The notes under the pieces were generated by a model, which was not told the DNA's origin, ran no database searches, and saw nothing but the letters and a program-made list of their open reading frames with translations. This document shows, in pieces, positions 31,327 through 42,136 of a stretch of 64,000 bases of DNA; position 1 is the stretch's first letter, and each line of letters starts with the position of its first letter. The position numbers and the translations under genes were made by a program. Source of the stretch: Rhypophila decipiens (Eukaryota; Ascomycota; Sordariomycetes; Sordariales; Naviculisporaceae); contig MU858050.1 of assembly GCA_033297075.1 (NCBI GenBank), positions 186,001 through 250,000 of the forward strand, written 5' to 3'.

Positions 31327-32969
31327 CGAGCCCTTGGAGAGTTAAGATGTGAAGGGGACTAATCCTAATAGAGTTGGAAAAGATGGAGGATGGTATGCTT
31401 TAGCCAGGGTTCCTTACCGGCACCGTCGCCCGTAACGTTAATATCTTATCCCTATTTTCATTCTTCTTTTCTTACTTTCACCCGCCTTGATTGGCATGGA
31501 AGCCGTTACCCTGCTTGTTTAGGGAATCTTCTACCTGTGCTTGGTTATTCAGCAGACTCGTGGAAATATTTGTACTTTTTTTTTCGTCTTCTTTTTTGTT
31601 GTACATCTTGTGTATGTTAGATCACTGCTGGATAATGTGATTCAATCGATCTTACTCTTTCACCTTATAAGGACCCTGGCTTTCGGGCAAGGCACGTCTT
31701 TAACATACATCTGCCAAACTTGAATGTTTTGCCCTTTCCTTTCCTTACATGTGGGAGAATTTTGGTCAAACCATTGTTCCAATACTGTAACCACCGTCTC
31801 CCTAGCTAAAACCACAGTCTTGGCCTTAATTACAGGTGAATACTTACTTAAAATGGATACTTCGAGAATAAATGCCTTAACAAGCTCGAAGTAATACGAA
31901 TATCTGTCTTGACTGGGCTGAATAAGTGCCTAGATTGAAGGCCAGACAGTGGGTATATAGCCAGGGAGACGGTGGTTCTAGCGTTCGCTGTATGTCCCCT
32001 TGGGTGCGGGGTAGTGGGCGAGAGCGAAAAGAACCGAGTGTTGTTCGAAGCAATGTGGCTAATTGGGCAGGAAAAACGGAGATAATAACAATGATATTTT
32101 GGTGAGTCGATCTCCGGTGTATAATGTTTTCCGCGGAGGTGAACAAGTTCACAGAAGTGGTGAATTGGAGGTCGACACAAGTTGCTGCGATAAGCGGCGA
32201 TAAGAAGCCCCCACGGCAACGGTCGCGGGGACGGCCCAGGACCGACAACCGGCCGGTGAGCAGGGATGGCGTCATCGGCCGCTAGAAAAGTTTGAAAGCC
32301 TAAAAGGGGCGTCTGAATGGATTTTGGCGAGTAAGAAAGCTCCATTTACTGGATCACTCGCTGTCAGCCTCCGAGTGTCACATATCCACGGGTATGGCTT
32401 CCTGGTCTTCCTGAGAGGGTTATGAAGTTGTGTAATTTTTGGGGCGGGAAACGACATCGCGATGTCGCAATGTTCGGGTGTTGTAGTTTTTCAACTTTAA
32501 AATATAATTTAATAACCTTTTCCGATGAGAGAAAAGAAGTATTTGCGAGGTCCGGAGATACAGTTTACACACCCAAGTTCTAGATCGTGGGGTTCGTTTT
32601 ATCAACAAAAAAGGCTCCCCCTTGAGATCAAATCGCCGGTTCTGTCTTTGTTTCTCACCCTATTCATACCATTTTTTAATGATACCAAACAACAATTCAT
32701 TGTTCCTCATCCTGACAGCCCAATGACACGACACGACTCATTTTTCTGATCATTCTTCATCACTTCAAAGCGACTGGAAGGGCCATAGGTACCTGAGAGA
32801 TAAGGGGTTACACGTATCGCCACCACAAGTTGGATCTGATCAACAAAAACCTTCATTCAGGTTTCGCATTTGGGCCGACTTGTCTCGCAAGTTTGCAACA
32901 AAGACGCCGACAGGATCTGAATAAAATAGCTTTATTAGAGGCTTCAAAAATACAACCTCATCACACAAA
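31327..32969. other. Intergenic between laccase and siroheme enzyme genes
   Basis: A 1.64-kb spacer between two plus-strand genes. Two inverted copies of the dispersed 22-nt repeat lie near 31864-31930. AT-rich sequence just before 32970 (GAATAAAATAGCTTTATTAG) may be promoter or leader. No gene is supported. Confidence 0.45.
31864..31930 (-). repeat. Two inverted copies of the 22-nt repeat family
   Basis: On the minus strand 31886-31864 reads AGCTTGTTAAGGCATTTATT and 31930-31908 reads GGCACTTATTCAGCCCAGTC, both matching units of the 19.1-kb array. About 20 bp of unrelated sequence separates them. Confidence 0.8.
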
Positions 32970-34838
32970 ATGCCAGCCCTGGCACCGGCCCAACCTGCAG
33001 AAGAAGGTGGGAAGAGATATCAGACCTCCCTGCTTACAGCACAAGATTGCCGCAACCACATCCATCTCATCCTGGGCTCCAACCCCCTCGCGGCCTCGCG
33101 CGCGACACAATCTCTCGTGGCAGGCGCCAAGCCCATCATTATCTTCCCACAAAATGCAGAAAACAACACCAACTTGCACTACACCCTGGCAGCACATATC
33201 GACTCAGGGGTAGTGACTCACCTCTCCCGAACGTTTCAGGAGCAAGACCTCTTCACCTTGGGCCGCGAAGAAGTGAACCATGTGGTGGACGCTGTGTTTA
33301 TAACGAGCTCAGTCATTCCAGGCGAGGATTCATTATCAGTCAAGGCACTATCCGCACTCTGCAAGCGGAATAGGATTCCCATCAACGTGGTGGATGCGCC
33401 AGACCTCTGCTCATTTAGTCTCCTGAGCGTGCACGTGGATGGCCCTTTACAAATCGGAGTGACCACCAACGGGAGGGGCTGCAAACTGGCCAGTCGGATC
33501 CGGAGAGAGGTGGCCGCCAGCTTACCTGCTGGGTTAGGAGAGGCGTGTGACAGGCTAGGAAGCGTCAGGAGACGGATCGTTCAGGCAGATGGTGGCAGCG
33601 GGAACAAGACCAAGGAGGTAGACGAAGGAGTAGACGACTCGGTCGACCAAGCGGCGTCGTTCAACAAGCTCGTCACAGAAGAAGATGCCGACGCTGCCAA
33701 AACTCGTCGCATGCGCTGGTTATCACAGGTATGCGAGTACTGGCCGCTCAAGAGACTGGCGGGTATCACGGATGAGGATGTGAGCGCTATTCTCGACTCA
33801 TTTCACACCAGCAGCAACAACAATGAAGGACCTACTACTGCCAACGGAGAAGCAACAACAACAACCCAGACCCCCAAACGCATCGGCCGAGTCATCCTAG
33901 CCGGCAGCGGACCAGGCCATCCCGACCTCCTCACCCGAGCCACCTACAAAGCAATCCAAGCCGCAGACCTGATCCTAGCCGACAAACTAGTCCCCTCCGG
34001 CGTATTAGAACTCATCCCACGACGCACGCCCGTCTCCATCGCACGCAAATTCCCCGGAAACGCAGACCGCGCACAAGAAGAACTCCTCGAGCAAGCCCTC
34101 CAGGGCGTACGCCAAGGCAAGACCGTCCTGCGCCTTAAACAAGGCGACCCATTCATCTACGGCCGGGGCGGCGAGGAAGTTGAATTCTTCCGCTCCCATG
34201 GCATGGCAGATCGTGTGGTGGTATTACCCGGTATCACGAGCAGTCTCAGCGCGCCGCTGTTTGCGGGTATCCCGGTTACGCAGAGGGATGTCGCCGATCA
34301 GGTTCTGATCTGCACTGGTACGGGGAAGAAAGGGAAGGCGCCTGTTCCGCCCGAGTATGTCGCTAGTCGGACTGTGGTTTTTCTGATGGCGCTTCATCGG
34401 ATTGGCGGGTTGGTGGGGGAGTTGACTGAGCCTACTGCTGAGGAGGAGACGGAGAAGGAGACGGAGAAGGAGACGGAGAAGGAGACGGAGAAGGAGACGG
34501 AGGAGGGTCAACAGAATGGACCACATGGACATTTGTCAAGGAGGTCTAGGAGGGCGTTATGGCCGCTGGATACACCATGTGCTGTTATTGAGAGGGCTAG
34601 TTGTCCTGATCAGCGGGTTATTAGGACTACGTTGAGATATGTGACCGAGGCCATCGAGCAGGAGGGGAGTCGGCCGCCTGGTCTGCTTGTTGTCGGACGG
34701 GCTTGCGAGGCTTTGTATAAGCCTCGGACTGGTGATGAGGGAAGCAAGTCGTGGGTGGTAGAGGACGAGGGGTTCAAGGGTCTTGATCTGGATGACCTCT
34801 TACCTGGCGATATGGCTGGTGTTGCGGCACTTTCTTGA
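32970..34838 (+). CDS. Siroheme synthase-type protein: uroporphyrinogen-III C-methyltransferase with Met8-like N-terminal domain
   Basis: Single-exon gene for 622 residues. The C-terminal half is a tetrapyrrole methylase that uses SAM to make precorrin-2, feeding siroheme, the cofactor of sulfite and nitrite reductases. Its motifs are GSGPGHPDLLT (about 311-321), LRLKQGDPFIYGRGGEE (about 388-404) and VVLPGITSSLSAPLFAGIPVTQR. The N-terminal half (to about 270) resembles the Met8/CysG dehydrogenase-chelatase: HLILGSNPLAASRATQSLVAG and an NVVDAPDLCSF core. The usual GGGxVAxxK nucleotide loop is replaced by GSNPLAASRA, so NAD binding may be altered. Yeast keeps Met1 and Met8 separate; this looks like the fused filamentous form. 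A Thr/Gln-rich linker joins the halves, and an (ETEK) repeat lies at 489-509. Cytosolic location is inferred. Confidence 0.9.
   Translation: MPALAPAQPAEEGGKRYQTSLLTAQDCRNHIHLILGSNPLAASRATQSLVAGAKPIIIFPQNAENNTNLHYTLAAHIDSGVVTHLSRTFQEQDLFTLGREEVNHVVDAVFITSSVIPGEDSLSVKALSALCKRNRIPINVVDAPDLCSFSLLSVHVDGPLQIGVTTNGRGCKLASRIRREVAASLPAGLGEACDRLGSVRRRIVQADGGSGNKTKEVDEGVDDSVDQAASFNKLVTEEDADAAKTRRMRWLSQVCEYWPLKRLAGITDEDVSAILDSFHTSSNNNEGPTTANGEATTTTQTPKRIGRVILAGSGPGHPDLLTRATYKAIQAADLILADKLVPSGVLELIPRRTPVSIARKFPGNADRAQEELLEQALQGVRQGKTVLRLKQGDPFIYGRGGEEVEFFRSHGMADRVVVLPGITSSLSAPLFAGIPVTQRDVADQVLICTGTGKKGKAPVPPEYVASRTVVFLMALHRIGGLVGELTEPTAEEETEKETEKETEKETEKETEEGQQNGPHGHLSRRSRRALWPLDTPCAVIERASCPDQRVIRTTLRYVTEAIEQEGSRPPGLLVVGRACEALYKPRTGDEGSKSWVVEDEGFKGLDLDDLLPGDMAGVAALS
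34438..34502 (+). repeat. 12-nt in-frame microsatellite inside the methyltransferase CDS
   Basis: About five copies of GAGACGGAGAAG encode repeated Glu-Thr-Glu-Lys. The unit is a multiple of three, so length changes keep the frame. It lies in a surface loop between conserved blocks of the methylase domain. Confidence 0.9.
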
Positions 34839-36024
34839 GAATCTCAACTGCTTCTTGGCTTTCTGGATGTTTTCTTGTTTCTATATAAACTGAAGGAACC
34901 ATATATAATCGAGATAGATACTTGCCTTGCCTTCTTTGTGGATATACCTCTTAGGCAGGGCCGTTGGTTAATAATTGAAAGATGGTCTAAAAGATCAAAC
35001 TTGAAGTGTCGATATATCTTGTCGTTGCTTGATATCACACTTGTGCCTTGTAGTGACAGTTGGTAATGGTGTTAATTCTACACGAACAAGGAAAGCTTCA
35101 CATTTGAAGGAATAATAGTTTACATACTCAGAAGGTCTTTTATGCTTCCGACACATCCGTCGTTCACAACTTGTTTATTTTTTAGTCTGATTAATACTAG
35201 TAACATCCTGTGCCAGTCTCAGGAACGAATAAAAGTTACTGTAACTGGCCCTTTGGATGTCTTAATTTCCTAAAGATGAAAGAGATTAGTATGTAGCCAG
35301 ATGGACAAGAACAAGACTGATCTCTCCCGTTTATCATATGTACCGATCTCTTCCAGTGAGTAATCTCTGATTTTGGTAACTGGCCACCACATAGACCACG
35401 TACTGGCCTTTACAGTTATAGGAGCTGTGATAGCTGATTGCACGGTGACCGAGGATGGATGATCACAAGCTGACATGTCGCTGATGGGTCACGGAGAGAA
35501 GAGACACTCGGGCATGGTTATCCCATGCAAGAGACATACATATGTATACACATAGCTTGAGTAAAGATACTTGTCTTGTGTACCTACGGTCAAAGGTAAA
35601 CCCCGACAGAACTATCCACCTAAGCTATGGATCTAAAAGAGAGAAACAAAGACACTCGACAACAATTCCAAATCATGCAACGAAGCTAGTAGGATTAATC
35701 ACCTTCCAAGAAGCATTGGTATGCAGTGGTAGGTAGGCTTCGCAGCTGCCAAGTTCATATCAGTTTCTATGGAGTAATATCGAACCGGTAAGCTCGAATA
35801 GGGATATCGAAAGAGAACAACGGTCTGTCTACCGTAACTTCCCGCTTCCAATTAGGACTCGTCTGCTATACCTATATGCCGGAGATATATAGGGGTTGGG
35901 AAGTGATATCTGACTGCGGCCCGTTGATTGGTGGGTGGGGGCCCCGGAGTTGAATGGTGGATGGGGGATGGGGGGTTACTGTCCGTACAAGCTTGATCTA
36001 TAAAAGATGCATGCTGGCAGCGTG

Positions 36025-36046
36025 TATATATATATATATATATATA
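36025..36046. repeat. (TA)11 dinucleotide microsatellite
   Basis: Eleven uninterrupted TA dinucleotides following CGTG. Confidence 0.95.
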
Positions 36047-38024
36047 ATGTACAGATGTGGGTAGTAATTGGTAGGGCATTTGAGATGCTGAAGGGCAGAC
36101 CGTCCTTTCACTTAACCTCACCACCTAATGATCTGGGAATTTTTGCCTGCTACCGCAGCTTCCAACCAACATGGGGCTACGTCAGAAGTTGGGGGTTTAG
36201 ACAAACCGTTATATGGTAGAATGGCAAAGCAATCCATGTACAGGTTATGCAGTTGATGGAGTTGGCCGATATTCTATTGGATCCGAGATCTATATAGCTA
36301 CAATGCCTACATATCGATGCTCCCAGGGAAGGTATGATCTGATATAGGTATCACGACGTAGCCCTCTACCAAGGTCATGTTCGCATATATCGAGTAGGAA
36401 AACTGCGACTGCGGCATTGTCAGGAGCAGCAGGGAGGGTCGCATACATCAAACTTATATGGCAATTGCATCGGCACTCAGACCTCAAAGTTGCAGGAGCT
36501 TGCCAGCACTTAAATATGAGATAGAAAGAGAAATCGAGTCAATATTGGAGTCACAACCATGACTTGGTATCGTCCGATACTTGTCAAACAGACTTGATAT
36601 GTTTATTTGGGCACTTTACCTCCTGGCTGGCCGTATCGTTCCAACAGTAAAGTTATGCAATGGCATACACAATGAAGCAAAGAGTTGTAGCGTCACAAAT
36701 CTCTGCTCGGGTTACAGGTTGGCCGAGGACAGAACTATGATTTGCGAATGCTTTCTCTTCTTGCCGGTCCCGTAAGTAACCGAGAATCTAGATCTCCCAA
36801 GTATTGATTCATCAAGCACAAATAAAACATGACAAGATGTATGTTGTCGACATCGAGATGATTGTGATTTTCCCATTCCCCACGCACTCGGTGTCAAAAA
36901 GGGAACAACGCACAGCAAACAGGCGTCAAGAGCAAGTTAGCCAGGTAGCACAGCTACCGGCCTTCAGACGGGTGCCCACAGCAGGGCTTGGGCTGTACCA
37001 TCCTAAACGGGCTGAATTTTAAAGGCCGGCCCGATGGACAGACAGGGGGTCGACTACACTCACAACAGTGTGAAAATACACCAAGGGCGTTTATGGAAAA
37101 GCAAGAACGAACCGGGTATCGGTAGGCTGCTCTCTAGGTCCTTCCCGCAAAGATGTCGAGATGAGAAAAAGACAGTCGAGGGCGACCCCAAGGGAAAATG
37201 CCACATTTCGAGCGCATTATCGAGACTGAGGATGACATTGTACCCAATTGTGGGAGAGCAAGTCCGGATGCGAGTGCAGTGTTCATCGATCCAATGCCTG
37301 CTCTGCGTCCACGCGGGATCGTTATCGTCAGTACCTGGCTGCAGCGGGAGAGGCCCCAGTGCCAGCCGGTGGGCGGGAGACGTTGCAGATCTGTTATGGA
37401 TCGTTGCTGAATAGAGATGCACGTCCTCTGTCAAATATGCTGTCCCGGGGAGTCCAGGACTCGGTCTGGGAACCGATGGATGGCTGGTCGGTGAACCACA
37501 GGGTGGCTTCTGCTTCTGCTGCGTGCTCGCGGTTATCGATATCGAACGAGCACAAGTTCCCTGGCTTCCATTGCGAGGCAGACAGATAGTGTAGTTCTCC
37601 GCTGGGGGCGTCGTTGGCCACGGAAACGTCTGATGTCCTGTAGCCAACCGTCGGCGAATTGGTATAAACGGCGGGCTTGTAGCCGGTAGGGTTTGTGCGG
37701 GCTACCTGTTCCAGACCAAGCACATTACCGGGATGGACCCGCAGCTAAAGAAAGGTCTGGACTATCGATTTCGCTGGGGATAGTTCTGACAGCCATGTCA
37801 GTTCAGATTCTGCAGTATTCGTGATAGGCCCGGGATTCTGGCCGACCTACGTGTAGCATGCGTCCGAGTCCGGCTGCGATTCTAAACCTGGTGATTGGAA
37901 GGTAGGGAGATGGACATTCTCTTGGCTTAAAGGATGATAAACCAGCTTTTCATCCTGGTCAATGTCAGTTTGCATTGACTTCACTGCCAGCTTTTAAAAT
38001 GGTGGATGGACGGTCGAGGGTGTG

Positions 38025-38153
38025 ATGGAAAACATCAAAGCATTTTTCTGGTTGTGCCTGGGAGTATCCGCCGGAGCCCACGGACACTGGCCCAAGTCCA
38101 ACGGTTGTAGGGCAGGAGATCGGGATAGGTCCGAGTGGTCAAATGGTGCATGA
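38025..38153 (+). CDS. 42-residue ORF with signal-peptide-like N-terminus (tentative)
   Basis: This small frame starts MENIKAFFWLCLGVSAGAHG, which looks like a charged start, a hydrophobic core and a small-residue cleavage site, and continues with a hydrophilic HWPKSNGCRAGDRDRSEW tail. If real it would be a secreted peptide of about 24 residues. It has one cysteine in the tail, which is unlike typical cysteine-paired effectors. Chance occurrence in 10 kb of noncoding DNA is quite possible; no conservation can be judged here. Confidence 0.15.
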   Translation: MENIKAFFWLCLGVSAGAHGHWPKSNGCRAGDRDRSEWSNGA

Positions 38154-41100
38154 AGACGCACGACAGATGTCGCAATTAAGGCACGCCTCTGTGACGAGAG
38201 AGCCGAGAGAGATGCTGGTGAAAGGACGGACGGACGGGGAACCACAGGTCCTTGGGGGAAGGGGGGTCTCCATAATGTTTTGCGCCCGTCCTACTCCGTA
38301 CACTACACAGCGAAGACAAGACAACTAGGTAGCGATGTGAACTTGTGAGAGGAGGAGGAAGATGAAGAATGGGGTACAGTACGGATACAAGGGGCGGTAT
38401 AGTCCGCACACACAAGGTGGTCTGGATCGTCAAACAACAATGAGCCAGGTAGGGGGACCAACAGCGTGTTTCCGTCGTCGGCAGTCACCGCCGATACAAC
38501 AAGGTGACAATATTGGATGTCTGTATAGTATCAGTGCAAGCTCAGCACGGGATAACTACTATCGCCGCTCCGTTTCCCGTGGCCGCCCATCATTCGTATT
38601 GCCACGTTCAAGAGCATGGCAATCGATGGAGTGGCAGGGAGTGGGCAAAGAAACGCCATGAATCTCTGAACCTGATCGCTGTTTTGGCAGCAACTTGCTA
38701 CCTGCCCAAAACATTTCACAGAGAAAGAACTAAAGCAGAGTTCCTGCATTCAGTAAAACCAACAGAGAAGTAGTGAAAGGAAGGATTTGCAAGAGGAGAA
38801 ACGAGTACGAGGACGAACTGGATTGAACCAATGGCGAGTGAGGTCGAGACGGCGATGATGCGGAACGAAGGACGGTTCGGAGGAAATAAGCTCGTCGGTC
38901 ACTGGGACTCGGGACGGCGGGAAGGTGTCAAAACCCCACTATTTTGCACACACCGACGTTGACCACAGGTCCACAGCATGCAGATGCCCTGGACTACTGG
39001 CCTCCCCGCCGCCCGCCGCTCCTTCCATCATTAACAACCTCAGCAGCCATTCAAGATGACACGGGCGGGCGAACCCTAAAACCATCCACAACCATCCACA
39101 ACTTGACTTTATTGCGCAGAGTCAATTTTGCGTTCATGTTTCTGTCTTGTCCCATGTCGTCCTACTAACACACGACACACATCCCTCCCGTCCTTGCCAA
39201 TATCTCGCAAGAACCTTGTGATAGCCCGACCCAATCATCAAGCTCCAGCCAGCTCCTTATGAACCGCAAACGACTCGACCCAATGACCCCGAGGAAGCCA
39301 TGAGAGGGTCAAAAATGTGTGCGTGATTCCCCGGACCAAAGCACCAAGATCGTTGGATCTCCAAAAGGCACTTCGTTTAGGGCCCCGTCCCTCCTCTACC
39401 ACCCACGCCTGCATTCGCTTGCTTCTCGGCGTATACTTGCAGTGCTTGCCTACATACAAGCGGTACATTGCTAGGTATTATAGCCAACCTCGCATACATG
39501 GAGACGAACTCCCAGGGATTCCTTTGCCTCTTTTGCTCGTTTTCTCGAAGCACAATCGGGATCTAGTTCTAGTGGCTGGACCAGGCACTCTCAACCAACT
39601 GGACGAGACACCGCCCACACAAAGCAACCAACGACAAACGCTGCTGTGTCTCTGTCGTCGACCTTGGTGATTGACCACTCAGAATCGGGATTACATCCTC
39701 ACGAGTTCCCCAGATGGGAAATTTAGCCACAGACTCCGAGACACCGACCTCTCTGCTGAACAGAAACATGCAGCATCGAGCAGCCGGCCAGACCAGGCCA
39801 CAGAGGATGGGGCAAGAATGCTGTGGACAGAAACACTACCAGTCTTGTGTATATCTTCCGCTCCTTGTCCGTGTTCACACCCTCAGATGAGCCGCTAGGC
39901 TTGTCTTTTCCCCCACACTCCGAAGGAATGTCTGCATAACAATTTAGTTGACTCGTCTGATGCTACCAACCTTAACGACACACGCAGGAAATCCGACAAA
40001 TCAACCAAGCGAGTCCTCAACAGACTTAACTCTGTTGTCTTTGGTAATGCCAATGCTTGGGAAGGATACTCGATGCGCCTCAACTCCAATATGCAATAAT
40101 ATCACTGACACGGTTGAGCCCGGGCCTGCAGAAGCATCACCATCGCCAAGCAGCTACTCCAAAACCACGTCTCTTGTAGTCCTACCTAACCCGTACTGAT
40201 ATTCACTTACCACTGGCCATTGATATGAAGAGGAGAGGGGTCCCTATTGTGGGGACCAAGCCGGCTAAGACGCCGAAGGGTCGCTTTCTTCTAGGAACTT
40301 TCCGTCCGCGGCCGGCAATTTCGGAGGCGCGGTCGGTTCGGGCAGACGCTTCCAAACTACATTTCCTTCGACGCCAGCAATGGATCTCATAGCACCGCAG
40401 TTTCCGTTGGCCTGGTTCTCAGTCTATAGGCCAGTTCGATCTGTCGTGAGATCTTGTATGGGATTTTCACGTGGACTGCGTGGTCATTATGTCAGCCCCG
40501 GCCGTATCAACACCCCGCCAAATACCAGCTGCTCGGGTATCGAGATCTGGATGTCGTTTGAGAGAGCCAAACGTGTAGTGTATCAGCCAGGTGTTTCTTG
40601 GACAGATCGGCATTGCTCGATGCTAGCCCTCCACATTTCATAGATAGCCTCCGCACGCATTACGCATTGCGCACTACTACTCTGCTCATGGTTGCAGACC
40701 GCGAGAGAAGAAGTCACGAGCATCTGCTCGTGATACAATTTCGAAAAAAGGATCACTCTGTATTGACTGCCCAATGGCCCGGCCAAAGAGCGGCCTCTGG
40801 CCACGACGTCAGTCGACCAATTTCCCCGTGCCGCTGAGGGGCGTACATACACATCTCACGCCTGATATCTCTGCTCTTCAGTTTGGTATTATCGCTTGAG
40901 AGCAGGACGAAAAGAAAACAAGAGGTCCGCGAAAGGGTTCGATTCAGGGACGGATAATAATTGGGTGATGGCCGGACAGGCCATACGAACCCACGGCCGC
41001 ATTACGACACTAATGTGTTACTACTCTATACACCTGATCAACTGCCGGGCAAGCTCCGTCTCCGAGAGCTGGTAGCTACCGTCCATACAGGTGAGCCAGA

Positions 41101-42080
41101 CCAGACTGGAAGAGTGCGCTCCTTTACCTGAGAATCCGCGACACTTGGACTCATTATGGAAACACCATCGCGACGCGTATGGCATCCGTTCATCTTTGTG
41201 TGCCTAGAGAGCTCGCACAGGCAAAGATCTCTGCCCCTGACACATTTGTTACCTGACGATGGGCGTCGATCAGGACGGTGGACACTGGAGTCTGGCCAGA
41301 CAGAAGAAGCCAGCCGAATCGAAGCGGATCCCCGAGCTGCCCATTATTGCATACCCTTTTATACTACTTGAACCCGGTTTCTGTGAGCTACGGCGTCGAG
41401 CTCTGCTCCCACCGACCGTTTCGATCTGTACCCCTCACCAGGCAATTTACACGTGTATAACAGATATAGTAGGCTTGGACAGAGACCCCTCAGACACAAA
41501 TACAACGCGCCGTCTTGAACTGGCGCCGATCACTTCCCGTCTGGTCACAGAGTACCCTTTCCCATGGATGGGGCAGGCGGGAGGCGTACACTACACCACC
41601 ACTACCACACACTACGGATACAGTGCGCGCTATCCAGACACGAACTGTCATTGGGTAACACACACGGTCCATGTTTCATGGATTTTAGCGTTCACTATGG
41701 ACCACGTCGTACACCAATAATACCCCCGCTTACCATTCAGGCCTTCCCAGAGCTTCATCCGTACGGAGTATCGTCGAAACATTCGCCAGCTGTTGATATT
41801 CAACACTACTGCTTCATTTCCAGCTGCTACTGGCTCTTTGAAAACTCTCAGAAATAACTTTGGAGGTGATACCGAGACCGGCACTCAATCCTTGTACATA
41901 CGGAGTAAGGACACGTCGGAGTTGCACATACTGCGTATGTACATGCATAGCTGCAACCTCCTCGCACAAGCAATGGAAGACATGGAGCTGTGGAGAAGTG
42001 ACAACAGCTTACCGTACAGTACATCAAACAAGATGAAGGGAAACATGCTCTGTACACTGCAGTACTCCTCTCAAGACACG

Positions 42081-42136
42081 CCCCCCCCCCCAAGACACGC
42101 CCCCCCTATAGCAACGCCCCCCCTACCCACCCTCCC
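42081..42136. repeat. Cluster of C-runs (G-runs on minus strand)
   Basis: Runs of 11, 7, 7, 3, 3 and 3 C occur within 56 bp; the first two follow a repeated AAGACACG motif. The minus strand therefore has more than four G-runs of at least three with short loops, which can form a G-quadruplex; the plus strand can form an i-motif. Confidence 0.85.

Noticed and set aside
37060..38020. Possible minus-strand two-exon gene (195-codon frame and overlapping 109-codon frame)
   Set aside because: Some coding-like text (LRVHPGNVLGLEQVARTN) and a TTTAG acceptor are visible, but no donor joins it in phase to an upstream ATG, and the frames disagree.
40930..40960. GGGTTCGATTC, a tRNA T-loop-like string
   Set aside because: No cloverleaf arms or A box could be paired upstream.
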